Of a stretch of DNA of 15,717 bases, positions 1 through 6,983 are shown in pieces. The stretch comes from CALJUZ01 sp003387805 (GTDB lineage Bacteria > Bacillota > Limnochordia > Limnochordales > ZCTH02-B6), in NCBI GenBank assembly GCA_937975235.1, contig CALJUZ010000180.1:1-15717 (forward strand), given 5' to 3'. The notes under the pieces are model-generated. The model worked only from the letters and a program-made list of their open reading frames with translations, was not told the origin of the DNA and did not search any database. Positions within the stretch are counted from its first letter, which is position 1, and each line of letters starts with the position of its first letter. The position numbers and the translations under genes are program-made.

Positions 1-46
1 TGGCCTGCGCCACCCTCTCAGCCCGTCACGAGCTCCCCTGAGTTTC
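1..46 (-). ncRNA. TPP (thiamine) riboswitch, 5' part, cut by window edge
   Basis: On the minus strand the sequence runs AGGGGAGC (32-39), a short spacer, then GGCTGAGAGGG (about 13-23), leading into GGCGCAGGCC. This order matches the 5' half of the THI-box/TPP aptamer (the P1/P2 strand, then the CUGAGA core, then the P3 stem). The remainder, including the expected GAACCTGAT core, lies beyond position 1. A good promoter starts transcription right at the aptamer. TPP riboswitches switch off thiamine synthesis or uptake genes when thiamine pyrophosphate is plentiful, so a thi gene is expected just left of the window. The aptamer half is seen directly; the target gene is inferred. Confidence 0.85.
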
Positions 47-52
47 GCCTTC

Positions 53-81
53 AGTCTATCAGACCCCGGCGCCGCCGTCAA
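53..81 (-). promoter_or_regulatory. Sigma-A promoter of the TPP riboswitch transcript
   Basis: The minus strand carries TTGACG (76-81), a 17-nt spacer and TAGACT (53-58), close to the housekeeping consensus TTGACA-N17-TATAAT. The predicted transcription start falls near 46, immediately before the riboswitch aptamer, which supports both calls. Confidence 0.7.
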
Positions 82-177
82 ACGAGCCGGACGCCGTCGC
101 CCGTTCCCCGCCGCCGGAGGCCGCCCGGCCCCGCCCGCGACGTCATCAGCCGTCCCGCTCTGTTCCCGGGCCGTCCG

Positions 178-1350
178 TCACAGCTCCCGGCCCCGCCGCA
201 CCACCCGGCCGCCCAGCTTGGCGTTGATGGCGTCCAGCACGTCCGAGAGCCGATCCTCTCGCTTTCCGAACAGCGACGTCTGCGCCGCGTGCTGCAGCCC
301 GGACGCGTACACGCCCAGCAGCCGCAGCGGCCGGCGCAGCCGGAACTCGTCCAAAAGCCGCGCCGCTTCCCGGTACAGCGTGTCGTCGTCCCGGAACGGC
401 TCGGCCAGCGTGCGGCTCTTGGTGTGCGTCTCGAAATCCGGGTAGCGGATTTTGACGGTGACGGTGCGAGCGAAGACACCCTCCTTGCGCAGCCGCCAGC
501 CCACGTTGGCCGCCAGGCGGGCCAGCACCGCCCGCAGCTCCGGCCCGTCGGGCACGTCCTCTTCAAACGTCGTCTCCCGCCCGATGGATTTGGCCTCGAT
601 ATCCGGCTCTACCGGGCGCTCGTCGCGCCCGAAGGCCAGCGCCTGCACGTGGGCCGCCAGCCGCGGGCCCACCACTTGCGCCAGCTGCGACAGCGGCCGC
701 TCCCGCACGTCCCGCACCGTGTGCACGCCGATGCTTTTCAGCCGCGCCGCGGTCTTCGGGCCCACGCCCCAGAGGGCCTCCACGGGCAGCGGCGTCAAGA
801 ACGCGTCCACGTCCGCGGCCGGGACGATGACGAGCCCGTCGGGCTTCTCCCGATCCGAGGCCAGCTTGGCGATGAATTTGTTGGGAGCGATGCCCACCGA
901 CCCGGTCAGGCTCGTCGCTTCGAAGATGCGCCGTTTCAGCTCCAGGCCCATGTGCCGCGCGTCTTCATAGAAGTGTTCGGTACCGGTCATGTCCAGGAAC
1001 GCTTCGTCGATGGACAGCGGCTCCACCAGCGGGCTGAACGTCTCCAGCACCTCGAAAATCCGGCGGCTCACTTCCTCGTAGCGGGCCATGCGCGGCGGCA
1101 CGAAAATCGCGTGGGGGCACAGCTGCACGGCCCGCTGAATCGGCATGGCCGAGCGGATGCCGTACTTTCGCGCCTCATAGGAAGCCGTGGACACCACGCC
1201 GCGGCGGCTGTCCCGCCGGCCGCCCACCACCAGCGGTTTCCCGCGGTACTCGGGATGGTCCAGCACTTCCACTTGCGCGAAAAACGCGTCCATGTCGATG
1301 TGAACGATGGTTCTTTTGCCGAAGGAGACGCCCCAGGTGCGGCTGCGCAC
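178..1350 (-). CDS. dinB: DNA polymerase IV (Y-family translesion polymerase)
   Basis: This is an error-prone Y-family polymerase that copies past DNA lesions. Numbered from the GTG at 1350 (390 aa), the palm begins with HIDMDAFFAQVE, giving metal-binding D19 and steric-gate F24. The second catalytic motif is SIDEAFLD (D115, E116). Helix-hairpin-helix and little-finger regions follow. The C-terminal QTSLF (about 357-361) is a typical clamp-binding peptide for tethering to DnaN. The frame can also open at TTG 1401 or GTG 1359. GTG 1350 is preferred because GGGTGA lies 5 nt upstream and the polymerase homology begins soon after. The gene is full length for the family. The hydrolase gene lies upstream on the same strand, 140 nt away, but an extended -10 promoter in that gap suggests separate transcription. 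No LexA-type box was seen. Confidence 0.95.
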   Translation of the reverse strand: MRSRTWGVSFGKRTIVHIDMDAFFAQVEVLDHPEYRGKPLVVGGRRDSRRGVVSTASYEARKYGIRSAMPIQRAVQLCPHAIFVPPRMARYEEVSRRIFEVLETFSPLVEPLSIDEAFLDMTGTEHFYEDARHMGLELKRRIFEATSLTGSVGIAPNKFIAKLASDREKPDGLVIVPAADVDAFLTPLPVEALWGVGPKTAARLKSIGVHTVRDVRERPLSQLAQVVGPRLAAHVQALAFGRDERPVEPDIEAKSIGRETTFEEDVPDGPELRAVLARLAANVGWRLRKEGVFARTVTVKIRYPDFETHTKSRTLAEPFRDDDTLYREAARLLDEFRLRRPLRLLGVYASGLQHAAQTSLFGKREDRLSDVLDAINAKLGGRVVRRGREL

Positions 1351-1429
1351 GGCATTCACCCGCCCGCTTGTCCAAAGGCCCGGCCGCTCGGGCCGGAGCA
1401 ATGCACGCCGTCATCGTGCTCTCAAGTAA

Positions 1430-1438
1430 AGTATATCA
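1430..1438 (-). promoter_or_regulatory. Extended -10 promoter element for dinB
   Basis: The minus strand reads TGATATACT, an extended -10 (TGn followed by TATACT). No convincing -35 lies 16-18 nt upstream, which is acceptable for extended -10 promoters. Transcription would begin near 1423, ahead of all candidate dinB start codons. Confidence 0.5.
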
Positions 1439-1540
1439 GTGAAGCAAGTCCGTGCACGACGGCGGGTGCCGGGCATGACGTGACGTCCAGGGCGGACGCC
1501 GGCCGCACCATGCCGGGCGCCTGCGGCTGGGCCTGCCGCT

Positions 1541-2503
1541 CTATGGGGCGATGCCCAGCGACTCCCGGAAAAACTCGATGACCCGCTGATCGTACGCCGC
1601 CGGGTCGGCCGAGCGGGCGCCTACGTGCCGGTCGCTCCGCACAATCCACAGCTCCGTGCGGCCCGGACGCCCCGCGGCCGCCAGCCGCCGGCTCTCGTCG
1701 GCGGGAATGGCCGTATCGCCGTCGGTATGGATGAGCAGCACCGGCTGCGGCATGCCGGGGATAACCGCCACGGGGCTCACCTGGTCCACGTCCAGGTCGA
1801 TGAGCGGCGGCAGCAGCGCCATGATGGTCCACGTGAAGGGCACGTTGGGCAAGCCCGTCCAGACGGGCATGTTCACTTGCAGGTACGAGCGCAGGTCGCT
1901 GAAGGGACTGTCGGCCACCACCGCGCCGATGGCCGGCTCCTGCGACGCCGCCATGATGGAGGTGACCGCGCCCATCGAAAAGCCGATGATGCCGATGCGC
2001 TGCGCCTGCGCGGGCCGCTCTCGCCGCAGCCACTGCACCGCGCCGAAGACGTCCTTTACCTCGTGGTAACCTAGGGTCGTGACGCTGCCGCCGGACTCGC
2101 CGTGGTTGCGGAAGTCGAACATGAGGACGTTGAAGCCGGCGCTGACGAAGGAGCGGGCCAGCTCCAGGGCCGGCACGCCCGGCTCCAGCCGGTTGCCCCG
2201 AAAGCCGTGGGCGAAAATGATGGTGGCGGCTTCCGGCCCCTCCTGCCCGGCACCGGGCAGGAACCAGCCGCGCAGAACGATGCCGTCCGGGGCGGCAAAC
2301 TCCACCGCCTCAAACGCCAAACCCAGCTCCGCCGGCGTCCGGTCTACGGGCTTCGGGTCCGCATGGGACAAGTTCCACCCGACATAAACCGACACGCCGA
2401 CGACGCCCAGCACAAGAAGCAGTACCAGCGCCGCCGCCCAGCGCCACAGCCCGCCCCGCCGGCGACGGGCAAACATCCCCGGCCTGGCCGTCCGACTCCT
2501 CAC
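1541..2503 (-). CDS. Membrane-anchored alpha/beta hydrolase (serine hydrolase/esterase-like)
   Basis: Numbered from the GTG at 2503 (320 aa), a basic N-terminus is followed by one strongly hydrophobic segment (about 19-42). That suggests an N-in membrane anchor with the catalytic domain outside the cell. The alpha/beta-hydrolase core has an oxyanion-loop AHGFRGN (about 98-104), a nucleophile elbow GFSMGA with S176, an acid in HTDGDTAIP (D263) and a late histidine in DRHVGA (H293). This is a complete Ser-Asp-His triad. The substrate cannot be told; members are annotated as esterases, peptidases or BEM46/YqkD-like proteins. The start is uncertain: GGGGTGA lies 8 nt before GTG 2503, and ATG 2476 is also possible. 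The gene is divergent from the ECF sigma factor. Confidence 0.88.
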   Translation of the reverse strand: MRSRTARPGMFARRRRGGLWRWAAALVLLLVLGVVGVSVYVGWNLSHADPKPVDRTPAELGLAFEAVEFAAPDGIVLRGWFLPGAGQEGPEAATIIFAHGFRGNRLEPGVPALELARSFVSAGFNVLMFDFRNHGESGGSVTTLGYHEVKDVFGAVQWLRRERPAQAQRIGIIGFSMGAVTSIMAASQEPAIGAVVADSPFSDLRSYLQVNMPVWTGLPNVPFTWTIMALLPPLIDLDVDQVSPVAVIPGMPQPVLLIHTDGDTAIPADESRRLAAAGRPGRTELWIVRSDRHVGARSADPAAYDQRVIEFFRESLGIAP

Positions 2504-2663
2504 GACCCGTTTCACCCCGTTGACAAGAAGTTCCGGCGCCCTGCGCCGCCCTATGCTTCGCCCTTGATCCACAAAATACCTGTCACCGCCGGGCCGCGGG
2601 CCAAGGCGCCGAAAACCGCGGGCTTGCCAAGGAAAAGGGATCCGCCGTCCTCGAATTTCAGAG

Positions 2664-2690
2664 TGAAACTTTTTCCGCGCTTTGTGTGTA
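2664..2690 (+). promoter_or_regulatory. Candidate ECF-type (SigW-like) autoregulatory promoter
   Basis: TGAAAC (2664-2669) followed by a T-run, a 17-nt spacer and TGTA (2687-2690) resembles the SigW-class promoter (TGAAAC, about 16 nt, CGTA). It lies directly in front of an ECF sigma gene, and such genes commonly read themselves. Transcription would begin around 2697-2700, which would exclude the GTG at 2686 as a start codon. Confidence 0.5.
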
Positions 2691-2736
2691 TTACTTTGTG
2701 AACACGGAAACCGAGCCGACAGGAGCGACACGGCGG

Positions 2737-3306
2737 TTGCGCAGCGACACGTACACGGACGAACAAATCATTCGCCTCTGTCAGCAAGGGCGCCAGGAAG
2801 GCTTTTCGCAGCTGCTGCAAACGTACCAGGACCGCGTCTACCGCCGGGCGTACAGCTTCCTGCGCAATCGTGAAGACGCGCTGGACGCGACCCAGGACGT
2901 CTTTCTGCGGGTTCTGAACGCCGTCGGCCACTTCCGCGCGGGTGAGCCCATCTGGCCGTGGCTGCGGAAAATAACCACCAACACGTGCCTGAACAAGATG
3001 CGGGCCGCCGGCGGCCGGCCGCCGACGGTGCCTCTGGAGGAAGCCCGGGACAACCCGCACCCCCGGGGCGGCCGGGGCGACCCGCAGCGAGAGGCGGAGC
3101 TGGCATGGGACCGGCGCCGCCTGGCCGAGGCGCTGGCGCAGCTGCCGCCGCTGCAGCGCATGGTCGTCGTCCTGCGCCACGAGGAACAGCTGACGTACGA
3201 CGAAATCGCCCGCGTCACCCGGCTGCCCCTGGGCACGGTGAAAACGCACCTGTTCCGGGCCCGGCAGCGGCTGCGGCGGCTGCTGCACGGGGAGGTGGGA
3301 GCGTGA
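2737..3306 (+). CDS. ECF-family RNA polymerase sigma factor
   Basis: This is an extracytoplasmic-function sigma-70 factor that directs RNA polymerase to a stress regulon. From TTG 2737 it is 189 aa, usual for the family. Sigma region 2 spans about 8-90, with a DATQDVFLRV stretch and the WPWLRKITTN promoter-melting part. A charged, proline-rich linker follows, then region 4 (about 130-185) with a helix-turn-helix, LTYDEIARVTRLPLGTVKTH. The frame also opens at GTG 2686 and GTG 2698. TTG 2737 is preferred because AGGAG (2721-2725) precedes it, the homology begins just after it, and the candidate promoter overlaps 2686. Its stop overlaps the start of the anti-sigma gene by 4 nt (GTGA), a sign of translational coupling. 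Confidence 0.93.
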   Translation: MRSDTYTDEQIIRLCQQGRQEGFSQLLQTYQDRVYRRAYSFLRNREDALDATQDVFLRVLNAVGHFRAGEPIWPWLRKITTNTCLNKMRAAGGRPPTVPLEEARDNPHPRGGRGDPQREAELAWDRRRLAEALAQLPPLQRMVVVLRHEEQLTYDEIARVTRLPLGTVKTHLFRARQRLRRLLHGEVGA

Positions 3307-3764
3307 AGACGACCGGATGTCCCGGCGAAGACGTGCTGCAAATGTGGGCCGAAGGGACGCTGGAGGCCAACGAGTACGCCGCGGCGGCGGAACACGTGTC
3401 CGCGTGCGCGGCGTGCCAAACCGTCATCGCTCAGTACAAGCAGCTGATGTGGGATTTGCAGCACCCCGCCCCGGTCCCCGTGCCCGAGGAACAGGCGGAG
3501 CTGTACGACGCGCTGATGGCCGCCTGGCGCCGGCGCGGGTCCGAAGAAAAAGACCGCGCAGCCCGAAGCGGCGCGCCGCGGCGGCTGGTGCCGGCCTGGG
3601 CGGGATACAGCGTCATGTGGACCGGGCACCTGCCCGCCGTGCGGCTGCTGCGCCATGCGCTGCTCCGCGCGCGGACCCCGGAACGGCCCGAATCGCTCGG
3701 ACCCCGCGAAACGCCGGTCCGGCGAGCCGTCCGGCGGCTGCTGCGCCGCCGAGGGGGTGGTTGA
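3303..3764 (+). CDS. Zinc-binding anti-sigma factor (zf-HC2/ZAS domain)
   Basis: This 153-aa protein probably sequesters the ECF sigma factor encoded just upstream. Its N-terminus carries C6, then H31-x3-C35-x2-C38. This matches the ZAS zinc site of ChrR-like anti-sigma factors, in which a histidine occupies position 6. No clear transmembrane helix is visible; the C-terminal third is Arg-rich and of low complexity, so a soluble cytoplasmic protein is likely. That would suit an internal cue (redox, metal or singlet oxygen) better than a cell-surface signal. The GTG start at 3303 has GGAGGTGG (3291-3298) upstream and overlaps the sigma stop codon. The function is inferred from the zinc motif and gene pairing. 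Confidence 0.82.
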   Translation: MKTTGCPGEDVLQMWAEGTLEANEYAAAAEHVSACAACQTVIAQYKQLMWDLQHPAPVPVPEEQAELYDALMAAWRRRGSEEKDRAARSGAPRRLVPAWAGYSVMWTGHLPAVRLLRHALLRARTPERPESLGPRETPVRRAVRRLLRRRGGG

Positions 3765-3765
3765 C

Positions 3766-4563
3766 GTGGCCGTCTTTGCCGGCGCGGCGGCCGCAGCCGC
3801 GGCCGCTGCGAAAGCTGCAGCCTGGCTCCTGCCCGGCCTGCTGGGCCTGCTGCTGTTGGCTTTGTGCATTCCGCTGCGGGCCCGGGGCCGGGTGGAAGAC
3901 ATCGACCTGCGCGAGTTCGCTCCGGAGGACGGCGGCGCGGCGCCGTCCAGGGGCGCAACGGCGTCCGGGGGCGCAGCCCCGTCCGGCGGCGCCGCGGGCC
4001 GGTGGTCCCTGGAAGCCGACTGGCTGTGGGGCGCGGTGCAGTTTCACCTCCGGGGCGGTGCAGGCCGCCCGGCCGTGCAAGAGCTGCGGGTGCTGGGCTT
4101 CCGCCGGCAGGAGCGGACGGAGGGGGACGGCGAGTCCCGGGCAGCGCGCCGCCGCGGGCGGCGGGAGGAGGCCCGGCGGCACAAGCCGAAGAGCCGGCGG
4201 CCGCGCCGCCGCGGGGGCACGGTTCGCCTGGTCCGGGCCCTGGCGGCGGAAGCGGGCTGGTTCCTGCCCCGGCTGTGGCGGGCGCTGGGACTGCAGCTGT
4301 CGGGGGACTTGGTGTACGGCTTTCCCGACCCGTTCCTCACGGGAATGAGCCAGGCCGCGCTGGCCCTGATGCCCTGGCCCGGCGGGCTGCGGCTGACGCC
4401 GGATTTCAGCCAAGGGCGCCTGTCGGGCTCGGTGCAGGGCCGGGCGATGGTGTATCCCATCGCCTTCGCCCTGCTGCTGGTTCGCACGGCGTTCCGGCCG
4501 GCCGTGCGGGAACTTTGGCGGCCGCGCCTGCGGTCCGCCCTGCGTTGGTCAAAAACGTCCTAG
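3766..4563 (+). CDS. DUF2953 domain protein (YtfI-like)
   Basis: The protein is 265 aa from GTG 3766, which has GGGGGTG upstream and sits one base after the anti-sigma stop. It starts with an alanine tract and one hydrophobic segment (about 14-35) ending in PLRARG, followed by acidic and Ala/Gly-rich sequence. A basic Arg-rich middle separates this from a conserved-looking C-terminal part (about 155-260) containing LSGDLVYGFPDPFLTG and LTPDFSQGRLSG. That pattern is typical of DUF2953 proteins such as Bacillus YtfI. YtfI lies next to ytfJ in Bacillus, and here the next gene is ytfJ/gerW, which supports the call. The biochemical role is unknown; it is probably membrane-associated and linked to sporulation. 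Confidence 0.72.
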   Translation: MAVFAGAAAAAAAAAKAAAWLLPGLLGLLLLALCIPLRARGRVEDIDLREFAPEDGGAAPSRGATASGGAAPSGGAAGRWSLEADWLWGAVQFHLRGGAGRPAVQELRVLGFRRQERTEGDGESRAARRRGRREEARRHKPKSRRPRRRGGTVRLVRALAAEAGWFLPRLWRALGLQLSGDLVYGFPDPFLTGMSQAALALMPWPGGLRLTPDFSQGRLSGSVQGRAMVYPIAFALLLVRTAFRPAVRELWRPRLRSALRWSKTS

Positions 4564-4588
4564 AATATCCTAAGGGAGGCGCGATGAG

Positions 4589-4960
4589 ATGAACTTTGAT
4601 TTCGAGAAGATGCTGTCCACGCTGAAGGAGACCCTGAGCTCGAAAACCGTGGTCGGCGAGCCGCTGGAATTCGGCGACGTCAAGCTGATCCCGGTCATGA
4701 GCGTCTACTACGGGTTCGGCGCCGGCAGCGGCAGCGACGCCCGCGGCGACAAAGGCGGCTCCGGCGCGGGCGGCGGCGGCGGCGCCCGCATCCACGTGTC
4801 CGGCATGATCGTCATCAAGGGCGATGACGTGAAGTTCCTGGCCACCAGCAAAGACGGCACCGTCGAAAAGGTGATGGAGTCCATCAGCGGCATCGTGGAC
4901 AAAGTGCTGTCGGGCGAGGGCAAGAAGGACGGCGGCGACGACGCGCCGTCGGACGACTGA
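4589..4960 (+). CDS. gerW: GerW family sporulation protein (YtfJ)
   Basis: This 123-aa protein matches the YtfJ/GerW spore family: an N-terminal amphipathic region, then GEPLEFGDVKLIPVMSVYYG, a long Gly/Ser-rich flexible loop (about 46-65), then RIHVSGMIVIKGDDVKFL and a C-terminal helix (EKVMESISGIVDKVL) with an acidic tail. GerW is made in the forespore in Bacillus and is needed for normal spore germination (family knowledge). The ATG at 4589 has AAGGGAGG (4572-4579) 9 nt upstream. It is the last gene of the sigma, anti-sigma and DUF2953 cluster and is followed by a strong hairpin. It is the clearest marker in the window that the host makes endospores. Confidence 0.93.
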   Translation: MNFDFEKMLSTLKETLSSKTVVGEPLEFGDVKLIPVMSVYYGFGAGSGSDARGDKGGSGAGGGGGARIHVSGMIVIKGDDVKFLATSKDGTVEKVMESISGIVDKVLSGEGKKDGGDDAPSDD

Positions 4961-4975
4961 CGCGGCACCGGACAC

Positions 4976-5007
4976 GGGGCGCGGCCGCCCAAGGCCGCGC
5001 CCCCTTT
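4976..5007 (+). terminator. Rho-independent-like terminator after gerW
   Basis: A perfect 11-bp GC stem (GGGGCGCGGCC, 4976-4986, pairing with 4993-5003) has a 6-nt loop and is followed by CTTT. The T tract is short but the stem is very strong. It lies 16 nt after the gerW stop and also between convergent genes. Confidence 0.7.
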
Positions 5008-5057
5008 CGCCTGAACCCGCGCCGCCGCGGCTTATGCGCGGCTCACTCATGGGCGGC

Positions 5058-5924
5058 TCATGCGCCCGCGTACGGCTCCACGTGCACCAGCGTGGTCTTC
5101 ACGGCGTGTTTGCGGAGCATGCGCTCTTCGATGGCGTCGGCGATCTGGTGGCTGTCGGCCACCGTCAGCCCGGGGTCCACTTCCACCGTCACTTCGACGA
5201 TGATGTCGTTGCCCTGGAAGCGGGCTTTCATGTCGGTCACCGCCGCCACGCCCGCCACGCCCAGTACGGTGCTGCGGTACTTGTCCAGCTTTTTCGGATC
5301 GAAGCCGTCGGTGACCACGTGGGACGCCTGCAGAAAGATGCCCACGGCCGTGCGGCAGATGAGAAGGCCGATGATCAGCGCCACGAAGGGGTCCAGCCAC
5401 GGCAGGCCCAGGCGGGCGCCGGCGATGCCGATGACGACGCCCGCGCTGACCGCCGCGTCGGCCAGGTTGTCCTTGGCCAGCGCGCGGATGGCCATGCTGC
5501 CCGTGCGCTCCGCCAGCCGCCGGTTGTACAGATGGACGCCGAACATGACGCCCGCGGTCGCGATGGCCGTCCACAAAGCCGGCACGTCGGGCGCCGGCGC
5601 CGCTTCAGGGCGGATCACCGCCGGCAGCGACGTCCACAGCACCTGCACGCCCACGCTGGCCATGATAAAGGAAGTGACCAGCGTCGCCACGTGCTCGGCG
5701 CGGGAGTGCCCGTACGGATGGTCCGCGTCCCGGGGTTTCCCGGAAATTCTCAGCCCCACCAGGATGGCCATCGACGCCGCGACGTCGGTCAGGTTGTTCA
5801 GACCGTCCGCGGTCAGCGACGCGGAATCCGCGTAGGCGCCCACCGCCAGTTTGACGGCCGTGAGGAGGCCGTAGGCCAGCACGCTTGTCCAGGCCCCGGT
5901 CTCCGCCAGCTTCCGCCCGTCCAT
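5058..5924 (-). CDS. Cation diffusion facilitator (CDF) metal efflux protein, probably Mn
   Basis: This 288-aa protein is a proton-coupled divalent-metal exporter of the inner membrane. The six hydrophobic segments of a CDF occupy about residues 12-205, and a cytoplasmic ferredoxin-like domain (about 210-285) follows. The metal-site motifs are visible: N43-x3-D47 in TM2 (ADGLNNLTD) and D152-x3-D156 in TM5, with HPYGH (69-73) in the loop after TM2. Zn-exporting CDFs usually carry a His in this site. The Asn/Asp-only set resembles Bacillus MneP/MneS-type manganese exporters, so Mn is the better guess. The ATG at 5924 has AGGGG 6 nt upstream. The gene stands alone on the minus strand. The family is certain; the metal is inferred. 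Confidence 0.92.
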   Translation of the reverse strand: MDGRKLAETGAWTSVLAYGLLTAVKLAVGAYADSASLTADGLNNLTDVAASMAILVGLRISGKPRDADHPYGHSRAEHVATLVTSFIMASVGVQVLWTSLPAVIRPEAAPAPDVPALWTAIATAGVMFGVHLYNRRLAERTGSMAIRALAKDNLADAAVSAGVVIGIAGARLGLPWLDPFVALIIGLLICRTAVGIFLQASHVVTDGFDPKKLDKYRSTVLGVAGVAAVTDMKARFQGNDIIVEVTVEVDPGLTVADSHQIADAIEERMLRKHAVKTTLVHVEPYAGA

Positions 5925-5978
5925 CGTCGTCCCCTAAACCCGCAAACTGCGGCCCTTCGGCCACCGCCAGGATAACAA

Positions 5979-5994
5979 ACCAAGGTCACTTGGT
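5979..5994. promoter_or_regulatory. 16-bp palindrome upstream of the CDF gene, possible operator
   Basis: ACCAAG-GTCA-CTTGGT is a perfect 6+6 dyad about 55 nt upstream of the CDF start codon, next to a TGTTAT-like -10 on the minus strand. The position fits a regulator site. It does not match the MntR or Fur boxes I know, and a chance palindrome remains possible. Confidence 0.3.
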
Positions 5995-6106
5995 CGAGAG
6001 CAACAAAGTTGCCCGCGCGCACCGACGGCGGCGCCCGGGCCGAAAGGCGTCCGCGCGCTCCCCGCCGGACGGGAGGCGGCGGCGGAACCGGATGCGAAGC
6101 GGATCC

Positions 6107-6130
6107 AAAAAGGCGGCCGGCCGGGCCGCC
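6107..6130 (-). terminator. Rho-independent terminator after the amino-acid ABC operon
   Basis: On the minus strand a GGCGGCC stem (6124-6130) pairs with GGCCGCC (6112-6118) around a 5-nt loop and is followed by five Ts (6107-6111). It lies about 58 nt after the stop of the ATPase gene and ends the operon. The rest of 5925-6188 holds no convincing gene. Confidence 0.8.
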
Positions 6131-6188
6131 ACCCGCCTGCGCCGCCAAACAAACACCGGAGTCGGCCGCAGCCGCGCCCGCCGGCGCT

Positions 6189-6983
6189 TCAGTGGTGCAA
6201 AATCTGCGACAGGAACAGCTTGGTCCGCTCGGACTTCGGGTTGGTGAAAAACTCGTCCGGCGGCGCTTCCTCCACGATTTCGCCCTTGTCGAAGAAGATG
6301 ATCCGGTCGGCGACTTCACGGGCGAAGCCCATCTCGTGGGTGACCACCAGCATGGTCATGCCCGTTTGCGCCAGCTCCCGCATGACGTCCAGCACTTCGT
6401 GGATCATCTCCGGGTCCAGGGCGCTGGTAGGCTCGTCGAACAGCATCACTTTCGGCTGCATGGCCAGCGCCCGGGCGATGGCCACCCGCTGCTGCTGGCC
6501 GCCGGACAGCTGGCCCGGGTACTTGTTGGCTTGGTCCGGAATGCCGACCCGTTCCAGCAGCCGCATGGCGATTTCGGCGGCCTCCTGCTTCTTCATCTTG
6601 CGCACCCAGATGGGCCCCAGCGTAATGTTTTGCAGCACCGTCAAGTGCGGGAACAGGTTGAACTGCTGGAACACCATGCCCGTCTCTTCCCGCACCCTTT
6701 CCAGGTTCTTCGTGTTCCCCGTCAGCTCGGTGCCGTTGACGACGATGCGGCCCTCCTGGTGCGACTCCAGTCCGTTGAGCGTGCGGATAAACGTGGATTT
6801 GCCCGAGCCCGACGGCCCGCAGATGACCACTTTCTCCCCGCGGCGCACGCGCGTGCTGATGCCTCGCAGCACGTGGAAGTCGCCGTACCACTTGTGGACG
6901 TTTTCGACGATGACGATGTCGTCGCCGCTCTGATTGGGGGCGGCGCCCGCCGCACCCACGGCCGTCTTAGCTTGGTCGCTCAA
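6189..6983 (-). CDS. aapP: Polar amino-acid ABC transporter ATP-binding protein (AapP/GlnQ type)
   Basis: This is the cytoplasmic ATPase that powers amino-acid import through the two permeases encoded upstream. All motifs are intact in the 264-aa protein: Walker A GPSGSGKST (56-64), Q-loop FQQFN (105-109), signature LSGGQQQR (159-166), Walker B VMLFDE (179-184), D-loop SALD (187-190) and switch H216 in THEMGFA. The sequence is of the GlnQ/HisP/AapP polar amino-acid class. The start is TTG 6983, preceded by GGAGAGG, so the gene overlaps the 3' end of the permease gene by 17 nt, which suggests coupled translation. A Gly/Ala-rich N-terminal extension of about 20 residues precedes the core. It is the last gene of the operon and is followed by a terminator. 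Confidence 0.95.
   Translation of the reverse strand: MSDQAKTAVGAAGAAPNQSGDDIVIVENVHKWYGDFHVLRGISTRVRRGEKVVICGPSGSGKSTFIRTLNGLESHQEGRIVVNGTELTGNTKNLERVREETGMVFQQFNLFPHLTVLQNITLGPIWVRKMKKQEAAEIAMRLLERVGIPDQANKYPGQLSGGQQQRVAIARALAMQPKVMLFDEPTSALDPEMIHEVLDVMRELAQTGMTMLVVTHEMGFAREVADRIIFFDKGEIVEEAPPDEFFTNPKSERTKLFLSQILHH

Noticed and set aside
1351..1480. An SOS (LexA) box in front of dinB
   Set aside because: Neither CGAAC-N4-GTTCG nor CTG-N10-CAG appears near the promoter in a convincing form.
289..1581. A 430-codon open frame on the plus strand
   Set aside because: It is antisense to dinB, whose catalytic motifs are all intact, and it looks like a reverse-strand shadow.
5925..6106. A manganese (yybP-ykoY) riboswitch upstream of the CDF gene
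   Set aside because: I looked for the conserved core of this class and did not see it; only the 16-bp dyad stands out.
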